Shown here: piece after piece, positions 1-9,005 of the stretch
How positions within the stretch are numbered: the first letter of the stretch is position 1
Layout: every line of letters starts with the position of its first letter
Assembly (NCBI GenBank): GCA_002709695.1
Contig: PAQF01000057.1
Location: forward strand, 62,001 to 126,000
Source: Candidatus Poribacteria bacterium
GTDB taxonomy: Bacteria > Poribacteria > WGA-4E > UBA9662
Length of the DNA: 64,000 nucleotides
Reading direction: 5' to 3'
Program-made: the position numbers and the translations under genes
Notes under the pieces: generated by a model
Database searches by the model: none
Seen by the model: the letters and a program-made list of their open reading frames with translations, nothing else
What the model was told of the DNA's origin: nothing

Positions 1-1278
1 AACTAATATTACTTGCGACATAAATGGCCACTGTTCAAAATCTGTAGTTCCGTAACCCGTTGTGGTAACGATGGCTAAAACCTGAAATCCTACGAAGCGT
101 AATGCTTCGCCAATGGACTTGTAGACAGGGGTTGCGTGGTAAATATCATAAGCGGAGCCGTCAATTACAATTTGTGCAAGGCTTTCGTCAACAAAATAAA
201 TTTGGTCTTTGTATTGGACCTGTTTATTGGTCACTGGATAGGTCTCGCGTCCTATTTTTACAATTTGATTTTGGGTCACTGAGGAGGTAACATCGTTAAT
301 TATAGTAACAGATTGCCACGTGGTATTAATCACTAAAATCACCACTATCAATCCAACCATAAAGGCGTAAAATCGAAATTCCTCATCTTTTAGATAGTTA
401 TGGAAGTCACCCTTGAGTGCCTTATAGTGGTGGGAGAAATTAGTTCCCGCAATGAACATGAAAACCATGATAATTATATCAATATAAAGGCTATTATAGT
501 GACCAATGCTAGAGTTCTTAGGCGAGAAGCCTCCAGTAGCCATGGTTCCAAAGGCGTGACAAAAAGCGTTATACAGTCCTTCGCCAAAGGTTTCACGCAC
601 GTTTTCAGGTACGATCCAAACTGTTCCAACCCACAGAAAAGCTACTTCTACTAGAGTGAATAGAACATAAACCCACCATAAAACTTTTGCTGTTTCTTGG
701 ATTCTTGGAGTCATCCGGTCGCTTTGTGGCCCTGGTGCTTCGGCCCGATACAATTGCATACCACCGACGCCAAGCAAGGGCAAAATTGCGACAACTAGGA
801 CTAAAATACCCATGCCACCAAACCAGTGTGTGAAACTTCTCCAAAACAGAATTCCATGTGGTAAGTGTTCAATATCAGTCAGAATTGTTGCCCCAGTGGT
901 TGAAAAACCTGACATTGACTCAAAGTAGCTATCCGTAAAGCGGGTGAAACTTGAAACTTGCTGGTCTATTCCATTTCCAAGAAAGTCTTGGTAGAAAAAG
1001 TACGGCAATGCGCCTACCATTGCAATTAATAACCAGCCGAAAGTGACAATTGCAAAGCCTTCTTTATTTCCCAATTCCCGGTTAGTACTACGAGTAGCCA
1101 AGTGCAAGAGACCACCTGCAATGACTGTGATCACAATCGTTTTGACAAAAGCCATTAAATCTTGTTCTCCACTACTAGTTGTATTGTAGTAGGCAGCAAT
1201 CGCCAAAGGTACCGACAGTGCCACTGAAGCAGCAAGTAATAAATTACTAAGTATGAATAAGACCTGTTTCAGATTCAT
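1..1278 (-). CDS. trkH: Potassium uptake protein TrkH, C-terminus cut by window edge
   Basis: Membrane subunit of the Trk potassium uptake system, working with the TrkA subunit encoded just upstream. The frame is open from an ATG at 1278 to base 1 (about 426 codons), so the stop lies outside the window. Repeated pore-loop motifs are visible: SGFSTTGATIL, HAFGTMATGGFSP and TTTGYGT, which resemble the selectivity-filter loops of TrkH. The stretch FWRSFTHWFGGMG and the AGTNFSHHY segment match the proteobacterial TrkH type. Its ATG overlaps the trkA stop (ATGA), so the two are translationally coupled. A hydrophilic stretch of about 60 residues between the third and fourth pore regions (about 120-310) is longer than in E. 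coli TrkH. Confidence 0.93.
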   Translation of the reverse strand, partial: MNLKQVLFILSNLLLAASVALSVPLAIAAYYNTTSSGEQDLMAFVKTIVITVIAGGLLHLATRSTNRELGNKEGFAIVTFGWLLIAMVGALPYFFYQDFLGNGIDQQVSSFTRFTDSYFESMSGFSTTGATILTDIEHLPHGILFWRSFTHWFGGMGILVLVVAILPLLGVGGMQLYRAEAPGPQSDRMTPRIQETAKVLWWVYVLFTLVEVAFLWVGTVWIVPENVRETFGEGLYNAFCHAFGTMATGGFSPKNSSIGHYNSLYIDIIIMVFMFIAGTNFSHHYKALKGDFHNYLKDEEFRFYAFMVGLIVVILVINTTWQSVTIINDVTSSVTQNQIVKIGRETYPVTNKQVQYKDQIYFVDESLAQIVIDGSAYDIYHATPVYKSIGEALRFVGFQVLAIVTTTGYGTTDFEQWPFMSQVILV

Positions 1279-2633
1279 TTTGCCAAAAATAACTCTTCAA
1301 TTTCTGGAATAGCATCAGGTAAGCTGAAAACGATGATACGGTCTCCAGGTAAGATGGTTAAACCCCCTGTTGCTACTGTATGTATACCATTACGTACGAC
1401 GGCAGCGATCAAAGCATTACTAGGAAATCGAATTGAGTTGATTGGTTTACCCGTAACCTTTGTTCCCTGGTCGACAATCAACTCCAAGACTTCAGCTTCA
1501 ATTTCGTGTAAAGATACTGCGGAAACAATATGAGCGCGTCTAACGATATGTAGGATTCTGCTAACTGCAATCAAGTGTCGGCTGACAACAGCGTCCAATA
1601 ACGGTATGTCTGCCAATATAGGGAGGTATCTCGGTTGCTGGATGAGTGCAGAAACATACTGGGCCCCATTCTGTTTAGCTGTTACACAAGCCATGATATC
1701 GTCTTCATCATGACCTGTAACAGATATGAATCCATCAACGCCTGTGATACCAATTTCGTCTAGGAAGTGCGGATCAAGGTAGTTACCGCATAGTACAGTT
1801 GTTTTTTTTAAAACTTCTGAAGCTCTTTCTGCGTCGTTCAAATTTTTGTCGATTAATTTGATATCAATTCCACTATTTTCAAGTAATTGTGCAATGTATA
1901 TACCGACTCGATTTGCTCCAACTATAATAACGCGAGTTGGTTTGATATTATGAGAGACATTGCAAAAATCAAGCATTTCATCAATCGACTTACGGCTGCC
2001 GATGACAAAAACTTCGTCGTTTTCTTGAATAGAATCACGTCCGGTTGGAATAACTGTATTTCCATTTGGACGTTTAATTGCTGTAAAACGCAGGTCCGTC
2101 GCCCAATTATAATGTACCAAGTTTTTCAATGATTTTCCAATTAGAGGATTCTTTGAAGAAACATTGAATGCAACAAGTTGAATTTTCCCATCTTCGAATT
2201 CAACAAACTCACGGGTATCAGGGAAACTTAAGAGGCGTACAAATTCATGTGCACTCAGTAGTTCAGGATTAATGATCATGTCTATACCAAAATCAGACGG
2301 TTTTAAAATCTCTGCATTATCAAAATACTCTGTTGATGACACACGAGCAATTTTGGTTTTAACGCCATTTTGGTTTGCTATTGCACAAGCAATAATATTA
2401 GTTTCGTCGGAATCCGTTACTGCTATAAACAAATCCGCTTTGGAAATCTCTGCTTCTGCCAATAGTATGGTGTCAGTTCCAGATCCCTGAAGAGTCATAA
2501 CATCGATGTGCTCTTTAACATGTTGACGTGCACCTTCAGATTGATCAATTAATATTGTGTCTCTCCCTTCAGAGGCTAAGACTTTTGCTAGGTGAAGGCC
2601 AATCTCCCCAGCTCCAACAACAATTGCTTTCAT
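1275..2633 (-). CDS. trkA: Trk potassium uptake regulatory protein TrkA
   Basis: Cytoplasmic nucleotide-binding regulator of the TrkH potassium channel. It has the usual duplicated architecture over 452 residues: an N-terminal Rossmann (RCK_N/TrkA-N) domain with GAGEIG at residues 7-12, a TrkA-C domain near 140-220, a second Rossmann domain with the looser motif VGANRVG near residue 234, and a second TrkA-C domain ending in LPGDRIIVFS. Length is that of family members (about 450). It overlaps trkH by 4 nt and is clearly in the same transcription unit. The second glycine motif lacks one canonical glycine, which is common in the second half of TrkA proteins. Confidence 0.96.
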   Translation of the reverse strand: MKAIVVGAGEIGLHLAKVLASEGRDTILIDQSEGARQHVKEHIDVMTLQGSGTDTILLAEAEISKADLFIAVTDSDETNIIACAIANQNGVKTKIARVSSTEYFDNAEILKPSDFGIDMIINPELLSAHEFVRLLSFPDTREFVEFEDGKIQLVAFNVSSKNPLIGKSLKNLVHYNWATDLRFTAIKRPNGNTVIPTGRDSIQENDEVFVIGSRKSIDEMLDFCNVSHNIKPTRVIIVGANRVGIYIAQLLENSGIDIKLIDKNLNDAERASEVLKKTTVLCGNYLDPHFLDEIGITGVDGFISVTGHDEDDIMACVTAKQNGAQYVSALIQQPRYLPILADIPLLDAVVSRHLIAVSRILHIVRRAHIVSAVSLHEIEAEVLELIVDQGTKVTGKPINSIRFPSNALIAAVVRNGIHTVATGGLTILPGDRIIVFSLPDAIPEIEELFLAK

Positions 2634-2687
2634 TGAAAACCTACCGTTATTTTAAATTAGGTACAACGAATTCATAGAATTTAATCA

Positions 2688-3698
2688 TTAATTATATCTT
2701 GTGTTTTCAATTATCGTATCGTTACCAATCAGCCGAAAAACAAATTCGTTTAACTCAAGATGGCGTTGAAAACGATCGTAGACAGAGTCCACTGTTGATT
2801 TATCATTATAATACATTAAAAAAGCTGTTATTTCATCTGGTGAACGAGATAACCAAGATGGTTTTGATAATGTAACTGAAATAGATTTTGTATCTCTATT
2901 TCCTAGTACATGTTTAGAAAATAGAAGGGATTTATTAGCAAAACCAACGCTTGAAGTGTATATCCTTTCACTGTCTGGTATCCGGTTTATCTCCGGCAAT
3001 AGTTTCAAGATACTTGGTTCATTAGGTGCTTTAATACTTTCAATTATCATCCGTGCGAATGTGATTGAAGTCTGCCTAATACGAGTGGAAAATTCGTATT
3101 CTTCGATTTGGATAAAATATTTTCCCTTTGCAAACGTGATGTTTTCTTCCGATAACAACACACGAGTGCCATGAATTACGTTAATTTGATCCTCTGGGTA
3201 TCGCATAGAACTATAAATGCCAAAAGCATTTTCTGCTGTCCCCATGTCGAAAATCTCAATCATAATCAGTGGATAAGATGCCAGTTTTGGAGATTTGTAT
3301 TCGACATGGGCTTGTTTTATAAAGCCATGTTGATGGAAGAGTTTGGGCTGGGCGTTGATGACATCATTGTAGAGCTTATTCCCAACATAGGTTCGTGGTT
3401 CAGAATATCTTACCCAGTCTGGAATCTCGTTGCTAAGTGGCAACAAATTAATAGGGGGGACTTTTGTGGGAACCGATTGGCTAATTCCAATCTCTTTCTT
3501 ACAGCTTTTAGAGATTTCGTTCAGAAAGTATTGTGCTATTTTTAAGGATCTTGCTCCCAGTACTCCGTAGATACATTTGTCATGGGTGCTTATGGCAATG
3601 TAGTTTTTTGATGAATCTTGGCAAGCAATATTAAGAGCACACAGCAAGAGGAAACCGATTACAATAGGTCGCACGATTTCACCATTTTTTGTTACCAT
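2688..3698 (-). CDS. DUF6599-type lipoprotein, function unknown
   Basis: A 336-residue exported protein. It has a short hydrophobic N-terminal segment with a candidate lipidation cysteine at residue 26 (NIAC, an imperfect lipobox). The body carries features I associate with the DUF6599 family: EPRTYVGNKLY followed by a GF-containing segment, and an 'iydmg...nAfGiYsS' pattern near residues 150-170. No enzymatic motif is visible and no function is known to me. Its start overlaps the 3' end of the LptE-like gene by 7 nt, so the two are coupled, and both are predicted lipoproteins. The family assignment is from memory of its motif pattern; the lipoprotein call is visible in the sequence. Confidence 0.7.
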   Translation of the reverse strand: MVTKNGEIVRPIVIGFLLLCALNIACQDSSKNYIAISTHDKCIYGVLGARSLKIAQYFLNEISKSCKKEIGISQSVPTKVPPINLLPLSNEIPDWVRYSEPRTYVGNKLYNDVINAQPKLFHQHGFIKQAHVEYKSPKLASYPLIMIEIFDMGTAENAFGIYSSMRYPEDQINVIHGTRVLLSEENITFAKGKYFIQIEEYEFSTRIRQTSITFARMIIESIKAPNEPSILKLLPEINRIPDSERIYTSSVGFANKSLLFSKHVLGNRDTKSISVTLSKPSWLSRSPDEITAFLMYYNDKSTVDSVYDRFQRHLELNEFVFRLIGNDTIIENTRYN

Positions 3699-4201
3699 TG
3701 TTCTGCAAGCATACTGTAGAAGTCATCAGACAATTCTTGGATTAATTTTTCTCTTGCTTCTTCAATAGTTTCCGGAGGCTCACCTCTGCCCTGAACAATA
3801 TAAAATTCATAAATCTGGATGTAATTATCTTGACGATCTATTACTTTGTTACGAACTCGATCGGTAAAAGCATAATCTATCGTTAATTTCATCCTCAGTT
3901 GAATTGGCTGATTGTTTGCATTATAGTTTATCGGTAAGAGATCATAGTCAACTATTACAATATCTAACTGGGAGTCATTACCATCCTGCCATTTCTTTTC
4001 AAAACTTTCGGTTATCGACTCGCGAACAATTTCGTCATAAAGCCTCCCTGAATTTCGTTGATAAGTAAAGTCGGGGTCTTCGATAACCACAGGCGAAATG
4101 GTAATAGACTCAATGTGTTTAAGATAGTCGGTTGTTGAAACATACCCACAACCCGATATACAATATAAAAAGCATAGAAAAGCAAATAAAGAGAGTTTCA
4201 T
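3692..4201 (-). CDS. LptE-like outer-membrane lipoprotein
   Basis: A 169-residue lipoprotein with a clear lipobox (CISGC, Cys18) followed by GY, the CGY start typical of LptE (LPS-assembly lipoprotein) proteins. The middle contains a strand-rich pattern (ITISPV..., a conserved aromatic, LYDEIVRESITESF and LDIVIVDYDLLPINY) that fits LptE: an N-terminal strand, a helix, then strands. LptE partners the LptD translocon in lipopolysaccharide export. No lptD is nearby, so the role is inferred from fold-level similarity only. It lies between a small membrane protein and the DUF6599 lipoprotein and overlaps the latter, indicating an operon. Confidence 0.6.
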   Translation of the reverse strand: MKLSLFAFLCFLYCISGCGYVSTTDYLKHIESITISPVVIEDPDFTYQRNSGRLYDEIVRESITESFEKKWQDGNDSQLDIVIVDYDLLPINYNANNQPIQLRMKLTIDYAFTDRVRNKVIDRQDNYIQIYEFYIVQGRGEPPETIEEAREKLIQELSDDFYSMLAEQW

Positions 4202-4208
4202 ACAAGGG

Positions 4209-4532
4209 CTAGGAGTACAAATGATCTAGTTGTGGGAAGGACAGGAGGATAACAGACTCATTTCTAATATTTATCATCATAATGCTTGGACGTGGTTTTG
4301 GGCTTGGACGATGATGTGGGAGATCGTTTCTATATAAATATGCTTTAATAGTCCTTGGTAAGTTCAATACGTAGTAGGCAATCTGATCTGTTTTCCAAAT
4401 AGAAAAACCCAAAATAACAATTTGCAACAGAAGAACCACCGTTAAAGTAGGATTAACCCATTTGCGGTCAAACAAAGACAAACTTTCGACTGAAGACAAT
4501 TGGCGAAACGGATTACGCGTACTCATTTTCAA
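4209..4532 (-). CDS. Small single-pass membrane protein, unknown
   Basis: A 107-residue protein that I do not recognise. It has a basic N-terminus, one hydrophobic helix at about residues 27-47 (PTLTVVLLLQIVILGFSIW), then a proline- and arginine-rich linker (HHRPSPKPRPS near 74-84) and a short hydrophobic tail. It sits 57 nt downstream of pnp and only 7 nt before the LptE-like gene on the same strand, so it is probably co-transcribed with the envelope lipoproteins. No function is assigned. Confidence 0.55.
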   Translation of the reverse strand: MKMSTRNPFRQLSSVESLSLFDRKWVNPTLTVVLLLQIVILGFSIWKTDQIAYYVLNLPRTIKAYLYRNDLPHHRPSPKPRPSIMMINIRNESVILLSFPQLDHLYS

Positions 4533-4589
4533 GCGACAGAAACGATATTAAATTAATTTTTATCAGTTTTGAGAATCACCTAAAGGAAT

Positions 4590-6863
4590 TTAGTCTCTAT
4601 CTTTAGGAATTCTCATTGATCTACTACGCCCACGGCTATCACGATTATCACGATTCTGTGGACGGCGCCTATTACCACCACTGTCTCTCTGGTTACGTGA
4701 GTCGCGTGATGAGCGATTCCTATCAGAGCCAGAGTCGCTATTGCCCTCTGCTGCTTTAGCGATATTAGCTTCTGTCCTTTCTACACTGATCATAATGAGA
4801 TCTACTTGCCCGTTATCATTGACATCAGCAACGCGAACAGTCACTTTGTCCCCAATGTCCATGACTTCTTCAACACGAGCGACGTAACCTTCACCCATTT
4901 TTGAAATGTGTACCAAACCGTCGCAACCAGGTAAAATGTTTATAAACGCTCCAAAGTTCGTTGTTCGTACAACTTCACCAACATATTCTTTGTCAACCTC
5001 AGGTACTGCGGTAATCTCAGCGATCAATTCTTCCGCTTTTTTTGCTGCTTCTCCATCAGTGGAGGCGATTTCTACTTTTCCGTCGTCATTGATAGCTATC
5101 GTAACTCCGGTTTCTTCTTGAATACCTTGTACAACTCTACCTCGCGGACCAATTAGATCCTTAATTTTGGCTGTTGGTATTTGGATGGTGTAGATTCGCG
5201 GCGCATATTCGGATAGATCCGCGCGTGGCTCAACGATAATTTCACGCATCTTGGAAAGCACATGCAAGCGTGCTTCTTTTGCTTGGTGAATAGCTTTTCT
5301 CATCAGGTCCGGTGTGACACCGTCGATTTTAATGTCCATCTGGATTGCAGTTAAGCCTGTTTCTGTTCCAGCAACCTTGAAGTCCATATCGCCTAGGAAG
5401 TCTTCAGTACCAAGCATATCGGTTAAGATGACTTCTTGATCACCTTCTTTTATAAGTCCGACCCCGACCCCAGCTACCATCTTTGAAATTGGTACACCGG
5501 CATCCATCAGAGCCAAAGTTGCTCCGCAAACTGTTGCCATAGAAGACGAGGCATTGGATTCTAGGATTTCTGATACTACACGGATTGTATAATTAAAATC
5601 TTCCTGACTTGGTATTACAGGTGCCACAGCCTTTTCAGCAAGCGACCCATGACCGATATCACGCCGTCCAGGACCCATCATCCGCTTTACTTCTCCAACA
5701 CTATAGGGTGGGAAATTATAATGTAGGAAGAATGCCTGGCTTTGGTCTCCAGCTAAGGTTCTGCGAGTAATCTCATCGGTACTTGAACCGAGCGTTACAG
5801 CGCAAAGTGCTTGTGTTTGCCCGCGTGAAAATAGCGCTGAGCCATGTGTTCGAGGCAGAACAGTAACTTCCCCAATTATTGGACGAACTTCCTTTACACT
5901 TCGTCCGTCTACGCGTTTTCCTTCCTCAAGAATTGAACGGCGCATTTCCTCTTTCTCAATATCACTTAGAATCGCAATCGTATTCGTTGTGACCTCACGA
6001 ATTTCAGCTTCTTCTTCTAACGATTCATCAGCAAGAATTTCTTCAAGTATGCTCTCCTGAACTTTCTCAAGAAATTCGGATCGGCCTTGTTTCTCTTCCA
6101 TGCCAATAGATTGACGTATTTGATCGGTGGCAAGTGTACGAACACGCTCTAAGAGTTCTTGGTCAATCTCTTTTTTTGTATATTCACGTTTGGGTTGTCC
6201 AACAACGGCAACTAATCCCTCTTGTAGTTTAATAATTTCTTTAATCATTCCATGAGCGTGGAAGATGGCATCAATTACCTCGTCTTCTGAGGTTTCGTGA
6301 GCACTTCCTTCCACTGACATAACCGCTTTCTCATTGCCACCAACAAAGAATTCAAAATCACACGTCTCCATTTCTTCAACAGTTGGGTTGATAACAAATT
6401 CATCATTAATTCGGCCGATTACGATAGCTCCAACTGGACCGTTAAATGGGATGTCAGAAACTGATAAGGCTGCGGATGCGCCGATTAACGATGGTACGTC
6501 GGCGGAATGTTTACCATCAAAAGAAAGAACTGTGCATAAAACCTGTATTTCACTTTTAAAATCCTTTGGAAAGAGGGGGCGGATGCAATGATCAATTAAC
6601 CTTGCTGTTAATTGTTCATTGTCACCAGGGCGTGGTTCGCGTCGACCATAAACCGGCGGAATTCTTCCATTTGCGTATCCTCTTTCACGATAATCTACTG
6701 TCAATGGAAAAAAATCAAGGTTGGTAGCTTGCCTTGAGGCAACTACAGTTACCAAAACTACTGTTTCTCCATACTGTACCCACGCAGCTCCATCTGCTTG
6801 CTTAGCAACTTTCCCTGTTTCAATCGATAATTTATCGTTGCCAAGTTGCATTTCCACTTTCAA
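4590..6863 (-). CDS. pnp: Polyribonucleotide nucleotidyltransferase (PNPase)
   Basis: 3'-5' phosphorolytic exoribonuclease of the RNA degradation machinery. All parts are present in order: first RNase PH domain (residues about 10-140), alpha-helical linker, second RNase PH domain (about 320-545, with SRGQTQALCAVTLG and GTETGLTAIQMDIK), a KH domain (about 553-610, with IGPRGRVVQGIQEETG) and an S1 domain (about 622-695). The 757 residues end in a tail of about 55 residues rich in Arg, Asp, Ser and Asn. The start is a TTG at 6863, preceded by GAGGAG at good spacing; an in-frame ATG four codons later is less well placed. It follows rpsO, the common rpsO-pnp order. Confidence 0.97.
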   Translation of the reverse strand: MKVEMQLGNDKLSIETGKVAKQADGAAWVQYGETVVLVTVVASRQATNLDFFPLTVDYRERGYANGRIPPVYGRREPRPGDNEQLTARLIDHCIRPLFPKDFKSEIQVLCTVLSFDGKHSADVPSLIGASAALSVSDIPFNGPVGAIVIGRINDEFVINPTVEEMETCDFEFFVGGNEKAVMSVEGSAHETSEDEVIDAIFHAHGMIKEIIKLQEGLVAVVGQPKREYTKKEIDQELLERVRTLATDQIRQSIGMEEKQGRSEFLEKVQESILEEILADESLEEEAEIREVTTNTIAILSDIEKEEMRRSILEEGKRVDGRSVKEVRPIIGEVTVLPRTHGSALFSRGQTQALCAVTLGSSTDEITRRTLAGDQSQAFFLHYNFPPYSVGEVKRMMGPGRRDIGHGSLAEKAVAPVIPSQEDFNYTIRVVSEILESNASSSMATVCGATLALMDAGVPISKMVAGVGVGLIKEGDQEVILTDMLGTEDFLGDMDFKVAGTETGLTAIQMDIKIDGVTPDLMRKAIHQAKEARLHVLSKMREIIVEPRADLSEYAPRIYTIQIPTAKIKDLIGPRGRVVQGIQEETGVTIAINDDGKVEIASTDGEAAKKAEELIAEITAVPEVDKEYVGEVVRTTNFGAFINILPGCDGLVHISKMGEGYVARVEEVMDIGDKVTVRVADVNDNGQVDLIMISVERTEANIAKAAEGNSDSGSDRNRSSRDSRNQRDSGGNRRRPQNRDNRDSRGRSRSMRIPKDRD

Positions 6864-6890
6864 ATTTTCTTCTCCTCTTTCCTCTTCACA

Positions 6891-7217
6891 TTACTTGTCA
6901 CTGTATGCTGTACCTCTTCTCCCAATGGTGTCCCGTAGGCTAAGCTGATCAATAATCTGACGATATCTCTGAACATCTTTCGAATACAAGTATCGCATCA
7001 AACTACGCTGTTTACCTACTAGCTTAAACAAACCATACCTAGAGTGATGGTCTTTCTGATTATGACGCAAATGTTCTGTTAATCTGACAATTCGACTATT
7101 CAAGAGCGCAATTTGGACTTCTGGTGATCCTGTATCATTATCGTGTTTCTTGTACTGATCCACAATCTCCTTCTTCACACTAGCACTAGACTTCAAAATT
7201 TTCCCGCATCCTTTCAT
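6891..7217 (-). CDS. rpsO: 30S ribosomal protein S15
   Basis: Small-subunit ribosomal protein that binds 16S rRNA. The signature is clear: [16 protein letters not shown] at about residues 28-43 and [23 protein letters not shown]. The 108 residues exceed the usual 89. About seven extra residues lie at the N-terminus if the ATG at 7217 is used, and a short basic tail ([10 protein letters not shown]) follows the normal end. A TTG at 7196 would give the classical N-terminus and has an AAAGGA-type site upstream, so the start is uncertain. It leads the rpsO-pnp unit behind its own promoter. Confidence 0.93.
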   Translation of the reverse strand: MKGCGKILKSSASVKKEIVDQYKKHDNDTGSPEVQIALLNSRIVRLTEHLRHNQKDHHSRYGLFKLVGKQRSLMRYLYSKDVQRYRQIIDQLSLRDTIGRRGTAYSDK

Positions 7218-7248
7218 GAGTTAGGTTATGCTGCTCAGCTATGCTGTT

Positions 7249-7278
7249 AATATAACATAAATATTTGGGTGTTGTAAA
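7249..7278 (-). promoter_or_regulatory. Sigma70-type promoter for rpsO-pnp
   Basis: On the minus strand TTTACA (-35, at 7273-7278) is followed by an 18-bp spacer and TATATT (-10, at 7249-7254). Each element matches the consensus at five of six positions. Transcription would begin near 7242, leaving a leader of about 25 nt before rpsO. Confidence 0.6.
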
Positions 7279-7315
7279 TCAAATCGAAATTTCGGTACAT
7301 GCTATGTTACAATTA

Positions 7316-7368
7316 GATTCTTTTGAGAAGAGACGACCCTCAAAAGGATCCTTTTGATAAAGACGACC
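7316..7368 (-). repeat. Imperfect tandem repeat at the ribF stop codon
   Basis: Copy one (7316-7338) and copy two (7347-7368) share about 20 of 22 positions with one gap. Copy two encodes the last residues of RibF and copy one lies just past its stop. A short duplication of the gene end is the simple explanation. The inverted halves CTTTTGAG and CTCAAAAG at 7320-7327 and 7339-7346 could also form a hairpin across the stop codon, without a T tract. Confidence 0.5.
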
Positions 7369-8269
7369 TTGCGCTATCAATGTCTGCCTTAATTTGGTTT
7401 GTTAATCCATCTAGGTTGGAAAATTTACGTTCTTCTCGGATCTTAGCGGCCAATGTAATCTCAACCTGTTGCCCATAAACAATCTGATTAAAATCAAAAA
7501 GATGAGCCTCAACCTGAAAATTTTGGCCCTTAAAACTTGGCCGTGTACCCATATTTAAGACTCCTTCGAAAGATCTCTTGCCAAAATTAGCATGGATGGC
7601 GTACACACCACTTGGTGGTAATACCAAGTCCCCAGTGTTAATATTGATGGTTGGAAACCCAATTTTCCGGCCTCGTTGATCTCCTTTGATCACTGTGCCC
7701 GTAATTGTGTACTTTCTACCAAGCAAATCAGCGACTAGATTGAGATCACCTTTCTCGACTTCTTTGCGAATCCATGTGCTATGAACAGGTTTCCCTTCAA
7801 TGTATCTTGGGGCTACAATTTCGATATCAACACCATGACGTTTTCCAACTGATTTTAGAAACTGAGGATTACCAGTACGTCCCTTACCAAATTGCCAATC
7901 ATACCCAGAGACAACTGCCTTGGCTTTTAGCTGGTTTATCAAAACTTCTTGTAAAAACTCATCAGCGGACATGCCAACGATGCTGGAAAAAGGTACTATT
8001 ACAAGCAAATCAAGGCCAAGTTGCTCAAAAATCGAGATCTTCTGGTTGAGGTCTGTTAGGCTTGATTTCTGTTGGCTCGATTGAAAGTATTCAACTGGTG
8101 AGGGGTCGAAAATTAAGACAGCAGTTAATAGGTTGTGATTTTTTGCTTTAGATATTAAACACTGAATAACAGCTTGATGACCAATATGTACACCATCAAA
8201 AACACCTACTGTAACAGCAACATTGTTTTTTGTTAACGCAGGAGATCGGAAATCGATAAAAATCTTCAA
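7340..8269 (-). CDS. ribF: Bifunctional riboflavin kinase / FAD synthetase
   Basis: Converts riboflavin to FMN and FMN to FAD in the cytoplasm. The N-terminal adenylyltransferase domain shows VGVFDGVHIGHQAV (about residues 22-35), the nucleotidyl-transferase HxGH-type motif, and FHSTWIRK-like elements (HSTWIRKEVEKGD). The C-terminal riboflavin kinase domain (about 184-300) shows the phosphate-binding KGDQRGRKIGFPTINI. At 309 residues it is normal for the family. The start is TTG at 8269. It lies 19 nt downstream of truB and ends the rimP-to-ribF gene run before the rpsO promoter. Confidence 0.96.
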   Translation of the reverse strand: MKIFIDFRSPALTKNNVAVTVGVFDGVHIGHQAVIQCLISKAKNHNLLTAVLIFDPSPVEYFQSSQQKSSLTDLNQKISIFEQLGLDLLVIVPFSSIVGMSADEFLQEVLINQLKAKAVVSGYDWQFGKGRTGNPQFLKSVGKRHGVDIEIVAPRYIEGKPVHSTWIRKEVEKGDLNLVADLLGRKYTITGTVIKGDQRGRKIGFPTININTGDLVLPPSGVYAIHANFGKRSFEGVLNMGTRPSFKGQNFQVEAHLFDFNQIVYGQQVEITLAAKIREERKFSNLDGLTNQIKADIDSARSSLSKGSF

Positions 8270-8288
8270 TAATGAATCCCTAGGAAAA

Positions 8289-9005
8289 TTACATTACCCG
8301 TTTCAGCGCTTCGATTACTACATTCATTGGGACAACAGATTCGTTAGATGTGATCTTTCCTTCTTCCAAACTATCTAAATTGTAAGCATCCTCAAGTTTA
8401 AAGATGCCAGATCGTGTACGTACCAGTTTTGACAGGATAGCTCCACACTCTAGTCGTTTCCCAGCATCACTAACCAAAGACCGAATGTACGTTCCTTTTG
8501 AGCAATCGACCCTAAATACAAATTTAGGCAGATTTATTGAAGTAATCTCGATGGATTTAATGGTTACTTGTCGAGAAGGTAAATTCTCAATTTGCTTTCC
8601 TTGGCGTGCTATTTTATATAATGGTTGCCCTTGATATTTAACAGCAGAGAATATGGGTACTGTTTGGTCTATCTTTCCAACAAAGTTTTTCAGTACAAAT
8701 TCTATTTGATTTTCACTGATATGTTCTGTGGATGAAGTCATCAAAACTTGTCCACTGGCATCAAAAGTGTCAGTGGTAATACCTAGGGTGGCTGTTGCCT
8801 TGTAACTCTTAGTTCCCTTTTGTAGCGGGTCGAATAACTTGGTTGCCTTGCCTAAGCATATTAGTAAAACCCCAGTTGCGTCAGGATCTAATGTTCCTCC
8901 ATGGCCAGCTTTTTTTACACCCCATAATTTACGAATTCGGTCTAAAGCTTGCCTTGAAGTCATTCCTTGAGGCTTGTTTAAATTCAAAACGCCATCAATG
9001 ATCAT
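8289..9005 (-). CDS. truB: tRNA pseudouridine-55 synthase TruB
   Basis: Makes pseudouridine 55 in the T-loop of tRNAs. The catalytic motif GGTLDPDATG is present, with the nucleophilic aspartate at residue 40, as is the N-terminal GVLNLNKPQGMTS signature. The 238 residues are on the short side; the protein ends shortly after the catalytic fold, without the C-terminal PUA-like part seen in longer TruB proteins. Its ATG overlaps the stop of the upstream nrnA gene by 4 nt. Confidence 0.95.
   Translation of the reverse strand: MIIDGVLNLNKPQGMTSRQALDRIRKLWGVKKAGHGGTLDPDATGVLLICLGKATKLFDPLQKGTKSYKATATLGITTDTFDASGQVLMTSSTEHISENQIEFVLKNFVGKIDQTVPIFSAVKYQGQPLYKIARQGKQIENLPSRQVTIKSIEITSINLPKFVFRVDCSKGTYIRSLVSDAGKRLECGAILSKLVRTRSGIFKLEDAYNLDSLEEGKITSNESVVPMNVVIEALKRVM

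Noticed and set aside
102-844. Short frames at 102-290, 400-654 and 605-844
   Set aside because: All lie within the continuous TrkH reading frame on the minus strand, which carries the conserved pore motifs.
7341-7356. Perfect 16-bp palindrome CAAAAGGATCCTTTTG
   Set aside because: It encodes the last RibF residues and the stop and has no T tract; part of the local duplication, not a clear operator or terminator.
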